Origin: Raineyella antarctica | GTDB taxonomy: Bacteria; Actinomycetota; Actinomycetes; Propionibacteriales; Propionibacteriaceae | NCBI RefSeq assembly: GCF_900092135.1 | Contig: NZ_FMYF01000004.1 | Coordinates: 310,001 to 374,000, forward strand | Direction of reading: 5' to 3' | Length of the DNA: 64,000 bases | Shown: one piece after another, positions 31,451-41,833 of the stretch | Layout of the letters: the number at the start of each line of letters is the position of its first letter | How positions within the stretch are numbered: the first letter of the stretch is position 1 | Position numbers and translations under genes: made by a program | The notes under the pieces: model-generated | Databases searched by the model: none | The model's input: the letters and a program-made list of their open reading frames with translations, nothing else | What the model was told of the DNA's origin: nothing

Positions 31451-33201
31451 AGTTCTTCCTCTTCCCACTTCGGCGCCATGTCGCGCGCAACCTTGATGTC
31501 GTCGTTGCTGGTGCCGGCGGCCACCATCGGCCACACCATGGCGTCCTTGTGCACGACGAACTCCACCACGACCGGACGGTCGTTGATCGCCATCGCCTGC
31601 TCGATCACCGCGTCGACCTCCTCGGGGGTCTCCGCCCGCAGGCCCACGCAGCCCATCGCCTCGGCGAGCTTCGGGAAGTCGGGGATGCGGTAGGAGTGCA
31701 GGTCGGTGTTCGAGTAGCGCGCGTTGTAGAACAGTGTCTGCCACTGGCGCACCATCCCGAGCGACTCGTTGTTGATGATCGCGATCTTGATCGGGATGCC
31801 CTCCAGGGCACAGGTGACCAGCTCCTGGTTGGTCATCTGGAAGCACCCGTCCCCATCGACGCCCCAGACGACGGCGTCAGGCTGGCCGACCTTCGCGCCC
31901 ATGGCTGCAGGGACGCAGTAGCCCATCGTGCCCAGGCCGCCTGAGTTGAGCCAGTGCCCCGCCCTCTCGAAGGGCAGGAAGTGGGCGGCCCACATCTGGT
32001 GCTGGCCCACGCCGGTGACGTAGTAGGCGTCCGGGCCGGCGATCTGGCCGATGCGCTGGATCACGTGCTGCGGGGAGAGGCGGTCGAACCCTTCCTCCCA
32101 GCCGACCGGGTACCTGCGGGCCATGTCGGTGAGGAGCTTGACCCACGGCTCGTAGTGGGGCAGCTCGGTCTCCCGCAGGGTGTCGTTGAGGTCGACCAGG
32201 ACCTCCTTGGCATCACCCACGATCGGCACGTCGGCGATCCGGTTCTTGGAGATCTCCGCCGGGTCGATGTCGGCGTGGATCACCTTGGCCCCCGGGGCGA
32301 AGGAGTCCAGCTGCCCGGTGACACGGTCATCGAAGCGGGTGCCGAGGGCGATCAGCAGGTCGGCCTGCTGCAGGGCTCCCACCGCGGGAACGGTCCCGTG
32401 CATGCCGGGCATGCCGAAGTTCAGCGGGTCGGAGTCCGGGAAGGCGCCGCGGGCCATCAGCGTGGTGACGACCGGGATGCCGGTGATCCGGACCAGCTCG
32501 GCCAGCTCCTCGTGGGCGTGGGCCTTGATGATGCCACCGCCGACGTAGAGCACGGGGCGACGCGACTCGGCGATCAGCCGGGCGGCCTCCTTCACCTGGC
32601 GGTGGTGCGGCCGGGTGGTGGGCCGGTAGCCGGGCAGGTCCATCTCCTCGGGCCACTCGAAGTGGGCCTTGGCCTGCAGGGCGTCCTTGGTGATGTCGAC
32701 CAGGACCGGGCCCGGGCGGCCGGAGGACGCGATGTAGAAGGCCTCCTTGATCGCCAGCGGGATGTCGGCGGCCTTGGTCACCAGGAAGCTGTGCTTGGTC
32801 ACCGGCATCGTGATGCCGCGGATGTCGGCCTCCTGGAAGGCGTCCGTCCCGATCATGGCGGAGCCGACCTGACCGGTGATCGCGACCAGCGGCACCGAGT
32901 CCATCATCGCGTCGGCGAGCGGGGTGACCAGGTTGGTCGCGCCGGGGCCGGAGGTGACCATCACGACGCCGACCCGACCGGTCGTCATGGCGTAGCCCTG
33001 GGCGGCATGCCCGGCACCCTGCTCGTGGCGGCAGAGGATGTGCCGGATCTGCCCGGAGTCCATCAGCGGGTCGTACGCCGGCAGGATGGCCCCGCCGGGA
33101 AGCCCGAACATGACATCTACCCCGACCTTCTCCAGCGAGCGGACCAGCGCCTCGGCGCCGGTCGACATCGGTGTGGTGGACGTGGCGGTGTTGTCCTCCA
33201 T
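31447..33201 (-). CDS. ilvB: Acetolactate synthase large (catalytic) subunit
   Basis: ThDP/FAD enzyme, first common step of branched-chain amino acid synthesis. 584 aa with the catalytic Glu in [13 protein letters not shown] near residue 60, [16 protein letters not shown], the FAD-region [10 protein letters not shown], and the ThDP-binding [14 protein letters not shown]...NNESLG segment. ATG after GAGAGG. The gene is preceded by a 150-bp leader with a branched-chain leader peptide and terminator (33255-33387), and is followed by ilvN (4-nt overlap) and ilvC. Confidence 0.97.
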
Positions 33202-33254
33202 GGCCTCTCTACTTCCTCTGGGTGATCAGGGTTGGTCGACAGTGATTCTGCAAC

Positions 33255-33287
33255 AAAAAACCCCCGCCGCCAGGTGGCGCGCGAGGG
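33255..33287 (-). terminator. Attenuator terminator upstream of ilvB
   Basis: A minus-strand hairpin of about 10 bp with two single-base bulges (33262-33271 with 33276-33287, loop AGGT) is followed by TTTTTTGTTGC, the same tail as in the cimA leader. An 8-bp hairpin (33288-33295 with 33317-33324) abuts it; its distal arm overlaps the leader-peptide stop codon. This is the expected layout for ribosome-mediated attenuation. Confidence 0.85.
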
Positions 33288-33322
33288 AGCGTGTCTGGTC
33301 GGGCCTCTGCCCACCGGACACG

Positions 33323-33352
33323 CTAGCCAACTACGAGAATCATGCCGAGCAC
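33323..33352 (-). CDS. ilvB leader peptide (9 aa, Leu/Ile/Val-rich)
   Basis: GTG to TAG, MLGMILVVG; an internal ATG would give MILVVG. Five of nine codons are Leu, Ile or Val. The GTG coincides with the +1 predicted from the promoter at 33359-33387, so the message is probably leaderless. The stop codon is inside the hairpin that abuts the terminator, so the position of the translating ribosome can control folding. Comparable leader peptides are known upstream of ilvB in other actinobacteria. Confidence 0.85.
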   Translation of the reverse strand: MLGMILVVG

Positions 33353-33358
33353 GCACGT

Positions 33359-33387
33359 AATCTTCCGCAGATCCGCGCCGCTGTCAA
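33359..33387 (-). promoter_or_regulatory. Promoter of the ilvB leader
   Basis: A perfect TTGACA -35 (33382-33387), a 17-nt spacer and AAGATT -10 (33359-33364). The +1, 7 nt further on, is 33352, the first base of the leader-peptide GTG. This is the best sigma-70-type promoter seen in the window. Confidence 0.85.
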
Positions 33388-33473
33388 CCGATCCGAGATT
33401 TTTCCCAGAATGTGGAAGCTCGGCGGACCCGAGCGCGCCGGAGTCGGCGGCCCGGCTCCTCTAGGGTGTCTGC

Positions 33474-34169
33474 ATGTCGTTCACCGCCGAGCTCCGCGAT
33501 ATCCACGCCGACCTGTTCGAGGCCTTCTGGGCGCATCCGTTCTTCCAGGGCCTGCTGGACGGCACGGCCACCCGCGACGCGGTGGTGCACTACGTCGGGC
33601 AGGACGTCGGCTACCTCCAGGCCTTCCTGCGCTGCTACGGGCTGGGCCAGGCGATGGCGCCGACCCCTGACTGGACAGCGTTCTTCATGGACGGCGCCCG
33701 GATCATGCTGGAGGAGGAGCCGGACGCCCACCGCGCCCTGGTCGAGCACTTCGGGGTCGACTACGAGGCCTGCCAGGAGTCCCGGCTGGCTCCCACCGCG
33801 AAGGCGTACGCCAACCACATGGAGCTCGCGGGCCACGACACGCTGGGGGTCCTGATGGCAGCCCTGCTGCCCTGCCAGTGGACGTACACGTGGGCCGCCC
33901 TGCGTGCCGAGCGGGAGCAGGCGCCGGGAGCCGACCACCCGTTCCGGGCGTGGTTCGACTTCTACACCTCCGAGGAGTGCCAGCAGCTGGTGGTGGACTA
34001 CCGGCGGCGTACGGACGCCCTGGCGGCGGCCGCCGGAACCGCCGAGCGGCAGCGGATGGCGGAGGCGTTCGCCGATTCCCTGTACTACGAGGTGGCCTTC
34101 TGGCAGATGGCGGCGACCGGGGAGACCTGGGACCGGCTCCCGGCCCGCGTCCTCGGCACGGAGGACTAG
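33474..34169 (+). CDS. tenA: TenA-family aminopyrimidine aminohydrolase (thiaminase II)
   Basis: 231 aa, all-helical TenA/PqqC fold. Members hydrolyse aminomethyl- or formylaminopyrimidine in thiamin salvage. The catalytic Cys is in MAALLPCQWTYTW near residue 130, and the C-terminal Glu in YYEVAFWQMA near residue 205. ATG start; no TPP riboswitch was found in the upstream 120 bp. No other thiamin genes are nearby, so it acts as a stand-alone salvage enzyme, or on an unknown amine. Confidence 0.92.
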   Translation: MSFTAELRDIHADLFEAFWAHPFFQGLLDGTATRDAVVHYVGQDVGYLQAFLRCYGLGQAMAPTPDWTAFFMDGARIMLEEEPDAHRALVEHFGVDYEACQESRLAPTAKAYANHMELAGHDTLGVLMAALLPCQWTYTWAALRAEREQAPGADHPFRAWFDFYTSEECQQLVVDYRRRTDALAAAAGTAERQRMAEAFADSLYYEVAFWQMAATGETWDRLPARVLGTED

Positions 34170-34191
34170 GGCCGGGGGCCGGCCCGGGGGC

Positions 34192-34833
34192 TCAGTGGCC
34201 GCGCCGGATCCACTCCTCCAGATGCGGGGCCTCCGCACCGATGGAGGTCGGATCCCCGTGGCCGGTGCGGACGCGGGTCCGTGGCGGGAGCGTCAGCAAC
34301 CGGTCACGGATCGAGTCGATGATCGTGCCGAAGTCGGAGAACGAGCGTCCCGTCGCACCGGGGCCGCCCTCGAAGAGGGTGTCACCGCTGAACAGCTCCC
34401 CCGCCTCCGGCAGGTACAGGCAGACCGAGCCCGGCGAATGCCCCGGGGTGCTGATGACGTGCACCTGGGTGCCCGCCACCGTCAGCACCTGCCCGTCCGC
34501 CAGGTCCTCGTGGGCGACCCCGGGGTGACTGGCCTCCCACAGCATCTGGTCGCCGGGGTGCACCAGGATCCGGGTGTCCAGGGCCCGGGCGAGTTCGGGG
34601 GCGACGGTGACGTGGTCGTTGTGGGCGTGGGTGCACACAATCCCGACCACCGTACGACCGGCCACCGCCTCGATGATCGGAGCCGCGGTGTGGGCGGCGT
34701 CGACCACCAGCGCCTCGTGGTCGTCACCGATCACCCAGACGTTGTTCTCGACCTCCCACTCGCCGCCGTCGAGGGCGAAGGTCCCGGACGTCACCACCCG
34801 GTCGATCCGCAGGCCCCGCCCAGGACCGCTCAT
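34192..34833 (-). CDS. MBL-fold metallo-hydrolase beside mycothiol formaldehyde dehydrogenase
   Basis: 213 aa with the zinc motif [12 protein letters not shown], then the later ligands in [13 protein letters not shown] and [11 protein letters not shown]. Its ATG overlaps the stop of the dehydrogenase gene upstream by 4 nt. The same pairing (a beta-lactamase-fold gene after the mycothiol-dependent formaldehyde dehydrogenase) occurs in mycobacteria. It may hydrolyse S-formylmycothiol or a related thioester, as glyoxalase II-type enzymes do, but that step is an inference. Confidence 0.88.
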   Translation of the reverse strand: MSGPGRGLRIDRVVTSGTFALDGGEWEVENNVWVIGDDHEALVVDAAHTAAPIIEAVAGRTVVGIVCTHAHNDHVTVAPELARALDTRILVHPGDQMLWEASHPGVAHEDLADGQVLTVAGTQVHVISTPGHSPGSVCLYLPEAGELFSGDTLFEGGPGATGRSFSDFGTIIDSIRDRLLTLPPRTRVRTGHGDPTSIGAEAPHLEEWIRRGH

Positions 34834-35939
34834 ACCAGCACCACCGAGCGCAGCACCTGGCCCGCCTTCATCCGGGCGAACGCAGCCTCGACGTCGCCGA
34901 GGCCGATCCGCTCCGAGACGAAGTCGCCGAGCGGGAACCGTCCCTGCTGGTACAGGTCGGTGTACAGCGGGAAGTCGCGCTCGGGCAGGCAGTCGCCGTA
35001 CCAGGCGGACTTCAGCGATCCGCCGCGCCCGAACACGTCCGGCAGCGGCAGGTCGAGGCGCATCTCGCCGGTGGGTACGCCGACCAGGACGACCCGGCCG
35101 GCCAGGTCGCGCATATAGAAGGCCTGGACGTACGTCTCGGGGCGCCCGACGGCGTCCACCACGACGTCGGTGCCGAAGCCGCCGGTCAGCTCGCGCACCG
35201 CGGCGACGAGCGGCTGGTCCTCCCCCTCGCCGGCACCCAGGGTGCGGGAGTTGAGCACGTGGGTGGCGCCGAAGTGCCGGGCCTGCTCAAGCTTGGCGTC
35301 GTCGATGTCGATCGCGATGATCGTCGTCGCCCCGGCCAGGTGGGCCCCGGCGATGGCGGCCATGCCGACACCGCCGCAGCCGATCACGGCGACCGACTCG
35401 CCGCGCTTGAGCTCGCCGGTGTTCACGGCGGCCCCCAGTCCGGCCATCACGCCGCAGCCGAGCAGGCTGACCGCCGCCGGGTCGGCCGTTGGGTCGACCG
35501 TGGTGCACTGTCCCTCGTGCACCAGGGTCTTGTCGGCGAACGCTCCGATGCCCAGGGCCGGCGACAGTACGGTGCCGTCGGTCAGGGTCATCGGCACTGA
35601 GGCGTTGAAGGTGGCGAAGCAGTACTGGGGCTGGCCGCGCTTGCAGGCGCGGCACTCCCCGCAGACCGCGCGCCAGTTCAGGACGACGAAGTCCCCGACG
35701 ACGACATGGCTGACCGCCTCGCCGACCGATTCGACGATGCCGGCGGCCTCGTGGCCCAGCAGGAACGGGTAGCCGTCGCCGATCCCGCCCTCCTTGTACG
35801 CCAGGTCGGTGTGGCAGACCCCGCAGGCCTGGATGCGGACGACCACGTCGTGGGCGCCCGGGTCGGGGATGACGATGTCGACCAGTTCGACGTCGGCATC
35901 CTTGGATCGGGAGATGACTCCTCGTACGGTCTCGCTCAT
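34830..35939 (-). CDS. mscR: S-(hydroxymethyl)mycothiol dehydrogenase
   Basis: 369-aa zinc-dependent medium-chain alcohol dehydrogenase. Catalytic zinc: [14 protein letters not shown] and GHEAAG; structural zinc: the [15 protein letters not shown] cysteines; NAD site: [33 protein letters not shown] and the overall pattern match actinobacterial MscR/FadH rather than glutathione-dependent AdhC. It oxidises the formaldehyde-mycothiol adduct, and may also reduce S-nitrosomycothiol. It overlaps both neighbours by 4 nt (GT87 before, MBL hydrolase after), so all are in one operon. Confidence 0.93.
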   Translation of the reverse strand: MSETVRGVISRSKDADVELVDIVIPDPGAHDVVVRIQACGVCHTDLAYKEGGIGDGYPFLLGHEAAGIVESVGEAVSHVVVGDFVVLNWRAVCGECRACKRGQPQYCFATFNASVPMTLTDGTVLSPALGIGAFADKTLVHEGQCTTVDPTADPAAVSLLGCGVMAGLGAAVNTGELKRGESVAVIGCGGVGMAAIAGAHLAGATTIIAIDIDDAKLEQARHFGATHVLNSRTLGAGEGEDQPLVAAVRELTGGFGTDVVVDAVGRPETYVQAFYMRDLAGRVVLVGVPTGEMRLDLPLPDVFGRGGSLKSAWYGDCLPERDFPLYTDLYQQGRFPLGDFVSERIGLGDVEAAFARMKAGQVLRSVVLV

Positions 35940-37180
35940 ACCGCCACCGTAGACGGCTCGCCCGGTCCGGCGGCCGTGAGGGCCGCTTCCTGGGCGGCGG
36001 CCTCACCGCGCGGGCGGCGCAGCAGCGCGACGAACAGGCCGATGAACAGGCCCAGGCCGACCAGCGGCGTGACGTTCGCGACGAGGTCCTGCCAGAAGGT
36101 GTAGTGCGCCGCGGCGTCGAAGGTGTACGGCAGCACCGTCAGGGGCACCTGCAGGCTGATCCAGACCCCCCAGGCCAGTCCGACCCGCCGGACCCAGACG
36201 GGCAGGCCGTGGTCGGTCGTCACCGCGACCAGCAGCGGGAGCACCCAGACGAAGTGGTGGGTCCAGGCCAGCGGCGAGGCGAGGTTGGTGGCCAGTCCGA
36301 CCAGGGCCAGGGCGAAGACCTGGTGCCCGGTCAGCCACCAGTAGCGGGCGACCAGGAGCGCCAGCACACAGACCAGGGCCCCGAGGGCGATGCCGGCGAT
36401 CCGGGCGGCCGGATCGAGCCCGAAGAACCGCGTGGTCAGGCCGGTCAGGGACTGGTTGCCGACGTACTGCGGCCCCGAGGTCCCCGCCGGGATCTGGCCG
36501 GTCCAGAACTTCATGCTCTCCCTCGGCAGCACCAGGAAGGCGACCAGGGTCGCGACCACGAACGTGCCGGCGCTGGTCCACGCCATGCGGGACCGGCGGG
36601 CGAAGAGGGCGAAGACCCCGAAGAGTGCCGGGGTCATCTTGATCGCGGCCGCCACACCGATGCCGACACCTCGCGGCCAACGACGGGCCCGGTCAGGCAG
36701 CAGGTCGAACACGACGAGAGCCATCAGCACGGTGTTCACCTGGCCGTAGCCCAGGGACGTACGCAACGGCTCGATCGCCACCAGCGCACCGGCGCCGACG
36801 AGTCCGAGCGTCCAGCCGCGGGTGACGCCACAGCGCCGCAGCACGGACTGCTGCGCCCAGACCATCAGGGCGACCCAGACCAGCCGCAGCAGCATGATCG
36901 GCCCGAACGCCGTCGGGACCATCAGCAGCGCCGCGAACGGCGGGTAGATGTAGTAGAGGTTCCAGCCCGGGCTGCGCACCGAGTAGATGTCCCCGCCGGT
37001 CAGCAGCGCGTGGACACCGATCCGGTAGATGTCCAGGTCGATCATCGCCGGGTCCCAGGGCCACAGCCGTCCCCCGGTGATGATGAACGGGACCAGCAGC
37101 ACCGCCACGACGAAGGGGAGGCCGTACTCGGCCAGGAACCGGCCGACGGGTCGGCCGTCGAGCGGAACGCCAGCGTTCAC
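35936..37180 (-). CDS. GT87/DUF2029 polyprenyl-phosphate-mannose-type membrane mannosyltransferase
   Basis: 414 aa from GTG 37180, which overlaps the preceding stop (GTGA). Ten or so hydrophobic helices follow an N-terminal loop containing [20 protein letters not shown], the early acidic motif typical of GT87 enzymes that use polyprenyl-phosphomannose to build PIMs, lipomannan or arabinomannan. Later motifs are [15 protein letters not shown] and NQSLTGL. The acceptor is unknown. Its place in an operon between a 2-hydroxyacid dehydrogenase and formaldehyde detoxification is odd and may be only positional. Confidence 0.82.
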   Translation of the reverse strand: MNAGVPLDGRPVGRFLAEYGLPFVVAVLLVPFIITGGRLWPWDPAMIDLDIYRIGVHALLTGGDIYSVRSPGWNLYYIYPPFAALLMVPTAFGPIMLLRLVWVALMVWAQQSVLRRCGVTRGWTLGLVGAGALVAIEPLRTSLGYGQVNTVLMALVVFDLLPDRARRWPRGVGIGVAAAIKMTPALFGVFALFARRSRMAWTSAGTFVVATLVAFLVLPRESMKFWTGQIPAGTSGPQYVGNQSLTGLTTRFFGLDPAARIAGIALGALVCVLALLVARYWWLTGHQVFALALVGLATNLASPLAWTHHFVWVLPLLVAVTTDHGLPVWVRRVGLAWGVWISLQVPLTVLPYTFDAAAHYTFWQDLVANVTPLVGLGLFIGLFVALLRRPRGEAAAQEAALTAAGPGEPSTVAV

Positions 37181-38142
37181 AGGGTGTTCCGCAGCGGCTC
37201 GCCGGCGGCCCACCGCCGCAGCTGGGATCCGATCAGCGCGTCCGCCCGCGGGGTGAAGGCATCCGCCCAGCCGCCGACGTGCGGGGTGATCGTCACTCCC
37301 GGTGTCGTCCACAGCGGGTGGTCGGTGGGCAGGGGCTCCGGGTCGGTCACGTCCAGGGCCGCCCGCAGACGCCCGGAGGCGCACTCGGCGAGCAACGCGT
37401 CGGTGTCGACGATCCGTCCACGGGCGACGTTCACCACGAGCGCTCCGTCGGGAAGCAGGGCCAGCGCCTCGGCATCCAGCAGGTGCTCGGTCTGCTCGGT
37501 GAGGGGGCAGATCACGAACACCACGTCGGTGGCGGGCAGCAGCTCGGGGAGGTGCTCGAACGGGTGCACGTACGGTTCACCCGCCCCCAGGTCACCGGTA
37601 CGTTCGTGCCGGGCCACCAGCGTCGTCCCCGCGGTCTCGAAGCCCTCCAGCCGCCGCCGGATGGCGTGCCCGATCCGGCCGTAGCCGAGGATCATCGCCC
37701 GGCGGTCCGCCAGCGACCGGCTGAACCACCGCTGCCACCGCTTGGTGGCGTCCGCCCCGTTGCGGGCATGGACGTCGATCTCCCGCAGGTTGGCGAGGGC
37801 CAGCGCCAGCGCCAGCTCGGCGGTGGCGGTGTCATGGATGCCGGCGCCGGTGCACAGCGTGACCCCCTCGGGGATCAGCGGTACCAGGTGTTCGTAGCCG
37901 GCCATCTGGGACTGGACGACCTGCAGCCGGGGCATCTCGGCGACCCGGCCCAGCCCGCGGCTCCCGGACAGGTAGGGCAGCACCAGGAACTCGACCTCGG
38001 CCACGCTGTCGGGCCAGCGGACCTCGTCACCCGTGGCGTCCTCGTCGGTGAAGAAGTCGACGTCGATCCCCTCGGGCAGCCGGCCCAGGTGCGCCTCCGC
38101 ATCCGCCAGGTCGGTGTACGGCAGCCATGCCACTCGTCCCAT
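37177..38142 (-). CDS. D-isomer-specific 2-hydroxyacid dehydrogenase family protein
   Basis: 321 aa from ATG 38142 (MGRVAWLPYTD) behind AGGAGG. Residues 100-280 form the NAD-binding domain: MILGYGRIGHAIRRRLEGF, VVNVARGRIVDTDALL, and the catalytic His in TPHVGG, with Arg and Glu expected around NVARG and DVTDPEPLP. The substrate is not evident (phosphoglycerate, glyoxylate and others use this fold). The start is 2 nt after the hisF stop, and the end overlaps GT87 by 4 nt. Confidence 0.87.
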   Translation of the reverse strand: MGRVAWLPYTDLADAEAHLGRLPEGIDVDFFTDEDATGDEVRWPDSVAEVEFLVLPYLSGSRGLGRVAEMPRLQVVQSQMAGYEHLVPLIPEGVTLCTGAGIHDTATAELALALALANLREIDVHARNGADATKRWQRWFSRSLADRRAMILGYGRIGHAIRRRLEGFETAGTTLVARHERTGDLGAGEPYVHPFEHLPELLPATDVVFVICPLTEQTEHLLDAEALALLPDGALVVNVARGRIVDTDALLAECASGRLRAALDVTDPEPLPTDHPLWTTPGVTITPHVGGWADAFTPRADALIGSQLRRWAAGEPLRNTL

Positions 38143-38143
38143 C

Positions 38144-38911
38144 TCAGGCCCTCCTGACCAGGTGGCCCGCAGCGGCGAGCGCATCCTTGACGTCGTTCAC
38201 GGTGAAGGTGCCGAAGTGGAAGACGCTGGCCGCGAGCACCGCGTCCGCTCCCGCGTCGGCCGCCTCGACAAAGTGCTCGAGTGTCCCGGCGCCACCGGAG
38301 GCGATCAGCGGCACGTCGACGACCCGGCGCACCTGGGTGAGCATCTCGATGTCGAAGCCGATGGTGGTGCCGTCGGCGTCCATCGAGTTGAGCAGGATCT
38401 CCCCTGCCCCGAGCTCGACCCCGCGGCAGGCCCAGTCCAGCGCGTCGATCCCTGCCGACGTGGTCCCGCCATGCGTGGTGACCCCATAGCCGGAGGGCAT
38501 GCCCGGCTCGCGCCGGGCATCGACGGACAGCACCAGGACCTGGTTGCCGAAGCGCTGGGTGATCTCGCGGATCAGCTCCGGGCGCCGGATCGCCGCGGTG
38601 TTCACCGAGACCTTGTCCGCCCCGGTCCGCAACAGGGTGTCCACGTCCTCGACCGAGGAGACGCCACCGCCCACGGTGAGGGGGATGAAGACGGTCTCGG
38701 CGGTGCGACGGACGACGTCACGGGTGGTCGCGCGGCCCTCGCGGGAGGCGGAGATGTCGAGGAAGGTGACCTCGTCTGCGCCCTGCCGGCCGTACAGCGC
38801 GGCGAGCTCGACGGGATCACCCGCGTCGCGCAGGTTCAGGAAGTTGACGCCCTTGACGACCCGCCCGTCGTGCACGTCCAGGCACGGGATGACGCGGATG
38901 GCAACACTCAT
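38144..38911 (-). CDS. hisF: Imidazole glycerol phosphate synthase, cyclase subunit
   Basis: 255-aa TIM barrel; with HisH it makes imidazole glycerol phosphate and AICAR in histidine synthesis. The N-terminal [18 protein letters not shown] holds the first catalytic Asp, and [15 protein letters not shown] the second; phosphate sites GGGV and ASGGAG are present. No other his genes are in the window, so hisF is separated from the usual his operon end or lies at its boundary. ATG 38911. Confidence 0.96.
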   Translation of the reverse strand: MSVAIRVIPCLDVHDGRVVKGVNFLNLRDAGDPVELAALYGRQGADEVTFLDISASREGRATTRDVVRRTAETVFIPLTVGGGVSSVEDVDTLLRTGADKVSVNTAAIRRPELIREITQRFGNQVLVLSVDARREPGMPSGYGVTTHGGTTSAGIDALDWACRGVELGAGEILLNSMDADGTTIGFDIEMLTQVRRVVDVPLIASGGAGTLEHFVEAADAGADAVLAASVFHFGTFTVNDVKDALAAAGHLVRRA

Positions 38912-38921
38912 GGGGGCCAGC

Positions 38922-41798
38922 CTAGCCGTCCTCGTCCTCGTCGCCGTCTTCGTCTGGCAGCGCGACCACCGCCTCGACCACCCCGCGCTGCATCCGGTGC
39001 CTGACCTCGTGGCAGCTCTCCCGGAGATCACCCGGGCCGGCGGCGGTGGCGACCTGGTCGGCCAGGTCGATGACCAGGCGGGCCCAGCGGACGAAGTCGC
39101 CCGCGCTCATATCGGTCTCGTCCAGGATGTCGGCCAGCGGTTCCCCGGCGCACCAGTCATGGGCCGGGCGGGCGAAGCCGGTCGGCAGGTCGATGTCGGA
39201 CTCCAGCCGGGCATCGCGCTCGACCAGCGCGATCCGCCGGGCGACCTGGCGGATCTGGTCGAGTGCCTCCTGGCTGCGCAGGTCGGGCATGCGCTGGGGC
39301 CGGTTCTCGTCCCCCTTGCGCGGCTCATAGGTGAACACCGACAGCACACCGGCCAGTTGTGGGGCCGACAGGCCATGAAAGGCCCCGTCCCGGATGCTCT
39401 CGGCCACCACGAGGTCGTCCTCGGAGTAGATCTGCGCCAGCGTACGGCCCTCGGCGGTGACCTCCAGGTCGTCGCCCTCCCCTGCCTGCAGGTAGCCCAG
39501 CGAGCCCAGCACCGTGCAGATCTTGTCGAAGCGCTCGGCGATCGACCGGGTACGCCGGGACACCTGGTGCTCCAGGCTGCGGGCGTCCCGCTCGGCGCGC
39601 AGGGCCTTCTCCGCCCAGCGGGCGTGCAGCTCTCGGTCCGGGCAGGTGTGGCAGGGGTGCGCGGCGAGGCGATCGCGCAGGTTGGCGATCTGCTCGCGCT
39701 GGGCGGGCGGCAGGGAGCCCATCGGACGTACGTGCGGGGGTGTGCTGTCGAGCTGGTCGAGGCGCTGCTTGAAGGCCGCGGCCAGGCTGTGCCTGTGCGA
39801 GGGGTCTCGGGACTGGAAGTGCTTGGGCACCTTCACCCGGCCGATGGTCTCCGGCAGGGTCGGGAAGTCGGTGAGGGACAGCCGGCGCACCTGGCGGTCC
39901 ATCGACATCACCGTGGGGCGCGGCCCCTCCTGGGCGCTGATGTGCCCGTTGTCGATCACCACCACCCACCCCTGGGACCGGCCGCTGGGCACCCGCAGGA
40001 TGTCACCGGGGCGCAGGGCGGTGAGCAGCCGCTCGCTCTCGTCCCGGTGCACGGCCCGGTCCTGCTTGGCGGCCGCGGTCTCGATCCGGTGGATCTCGTC
40101 ACGCAACCGTGCGTACTCCATGAAGTCACCCAGCTCGCAGGCCGCCTGGGCGGCGAGGTCGTCGTAGTCCCCCGATGTCCGGGCGAGCTTCCGGGCCAGG
40201 CCGACGACCGATCGGTCGGTCTGGAACTGTGCGTACGACAGTTCGAGGACGGTGCGGACCTGGTTGCGCGGCATCCGGTTGAGCATGTTGACGGCCATGT
40301 TGTACGTCGGCCGGAACGCCGAGCGCAGCGGGTACGTACGCTTGCTGGCCAGGCCGGCGAGCGCGCGCGGGTCCATCCCCGGCTGCCAGACCACGACGGC
40401 ATGGCCCTCGACGTCGATGCCCCGCCGACCGGCCCGGCCGGTGAGCTGGGTGTACTCCCCCGGCGTGATGTCGACGTGGGCCTCGCCGTTGAACTTGACC
40501 AGCTTCTCGATCAGGACCGACCGGGCCGGCATGTTGATGCCGAGCGCCAGGGTCTCGGTGGCGAACACCACCTTGATCAGGCCGGCCTCGAAGCACTCCT
40601 CGACGCATTCCTTGAGGGCCGGCAGCACCCCGGCGTGGTGGGCCGCCACGCCGCGCAGCAGTCCGTCCAGGAAGAGCTCGTAGCCCAGTGCCCGCAGGTC
40701 CTCGTCGGTGAACCCGGCGACGTGCCGCTGGGCGATGCGCAGGATCGCTGCCTCCTCCTCCGGGCTGGTCAGGTGCACGTGCGCGGCCTGCAGCTGGCGA
40801 ACAGCGGCATCACAGCCCTGGCGGGAGAAGATGAACACGATCGCCGGCAGCAGGTCGGCGTGCGCCAGGACCCGGACGACCTCGGCCCGGTGGGCGGGCC
40901 GGTAGCGGGAGCGCTCCTGGTGCTCGCGCGCAGCCCCGCCGCCGTACCGGTCACTGCCGGCACGGCTGGTGCGCTTGCCCTTGCCGGACCTGCCGCGCGG
41001 GCGCCGGGAGTCGTCCCGGACGGTGCGTGCCTCGTCCTTGGCGATGGTGACCAGCGCGGGATTCACGTCGTACGAAGTGGCGCGGTCCTCCAGGTCGGCC
41101 GTGGGCGCCACGTCGGCGAAGAGGTCCATCAGCCGGTTGCCGACCAGGACGTGCTGGTAGAGCGGGACGGGCCGCCGCTCGGACACGACGACCTCCATCT
41201 CGCCGCGCACCTCGGCCAGCCAGTCGCCGAACTCCTCCGCGTTGGAGACGGTCGCCGACAGGCAGACCAGCTGCACCGAGTCCGGCAGCCCGATGATGAT
41301 CTCCTCCCACACCGGGCCGCGGAACCGGTCGGCGAGGTAGTGCACCTCGTCCATCACCACGAAGCCGAGTCCCCTCAGCGTGGAGGAGCCGGCGTACATC
41401 ATGTTGCGCAGCACCTCGGTGGTCATCACGACGACCGGCGCATCGGAGTTGATCGAGGAGTCCCCGGTCAGCAGGCCGACCTTGTCGATCCCGTGGCGCT
41501 CGACCAGGTCGTTGTACTTCTGGTTGGACAGCGCCTTGATCGGGGTGGTGTAGAAGGCCTTGCGGCCCTGGGCGAGGGCCAGGTGCACGGCGAACTCACC
41601 GACGATGGTCTTGCCGGCACCGGTCGGTGCGGCGACCAGGACCCCGGCGCCGCCCTCGACCGCCTGGCAGGCCTCGACCTGGTACTCGTCGAAGTCGAAC
41701 GTGTAGCCATCGGAGAAGTCGCGCAGCTCGGGGAACGCCTGGCGGCGCCGGAACCTGGCGTACTTCTCGGCCGGGGTGAGGTCCTCAGCTGCGTCCAT
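38922..41798 (-). CDS. helY: HelY-type DEAD/DEAH-box (Ski2/Mtr4-like) helicase
   Basis: 958 aa from ATG 41798. Motif I APTGAGKT near residue 55, motif Ia [12 protein letters not shown], motif II MDEVHY, motif [12 protein letters not shown], and the later [10 protein letters not shown] motif VI place it with Ski2-like helicases such as mycobacterial HelY. A basic linker (residues about 265-285, [17 protein letters not shown]) separates the two RecA domains, and a long C-terminal part follows. The tail ends in an acidic [10 protein letters not shown] stretch. RNA or DNA unwinding is expected. It follows the lipid kinase after 35 bp, downstream of tat and paf genes as in other actinobacteria. 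Confidence 0.93.
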   Translation of the reverse strand: MDAAEDLTPAEKYARFRRRQAFPELRDFSDGYTFDFDEYQVEACQAVEGGAGVLVAAPTGAGKTIVGEFAVHLALAQGRKAFYTTPIKALSNQKYNDLVERHGIDKVGLLTGDSSINSDAPVVVMTTEVLRNMMYAGSSTLRGLGFVVMDEVHYLADRFRGPVWEEIIIGLPDSVQLVCLSATVSNAEEFGDWLAEVRGEMEVVVSERRPVPLYQHVLVGNRLMDLFADVAPTADLEDRATSYDVNPALVTIAKDEARTVRDDSRRPRGRSGKGKRTSRAGSDRYGGGAAREHQERSRYRPAHRAEVVRVLAHADLLPAIVFIFSRQGCDAAVRQLQAAHVHLTSPEEEAAILRIAQRHVAGFTDEDLRALGYELFLDGLLRGVAAHHAGVLPALKECVEECFEAGLIKVVFATETLALGINMPARSVLIEKLVKFNGEAHVDITPGEYTQLTGRAGRRGIDVEGHAVVVWQPGMDPRALAGLASKRTYPLRSAFRPTYNMAVNMLNRMPRNQVRTVLELSYAQFQTDRSVVGLARKLARTSGDYDDLAAQAACELGDFMEYARLRDEIHRIETAAAKQDRAVHRDESERLLTALRPGDILRVPSGRSQGWVVVIDNGHISAQEGPRPTVMSMDRQVRRLSLTDFPTLPETIGRVKVPKHFQSRDPSHRHSLAAAFKQRLDQLDSTPPHVRPMGSLPPAQREQIANLRDRLAAHPCHTCPDRELHARWAEKALRAERDARSLEHQVSRRTRSIAERFDKICTVLGSLGYLQAGEGDDLEVTAEGRTLAQIYSEDDLVVAESIRDGAFHGLSAPQLAGVLSVFTYEPRKGDENRPQRMPDLRSQEALDQIRQVARRIALVERDARLESDIDLPTGFARPAHDWCAGEPLADILDETDMSAGDFVRWARLVIDLADQVATAAGPGDLRESCHEVRHRMQRGVVEAVVALPDEDGDEDEDG

Positions 41799-41833
41799 GT
41801 CCCGAAGATAGCGCGCGGCCGGGGGCCTGCGCC

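Noticed and set aside
33353-33473. Possible TPP riboswitch before tenA
   Set aside because: The conserved CUGAGA and ACCUGA-type boxes are not present.
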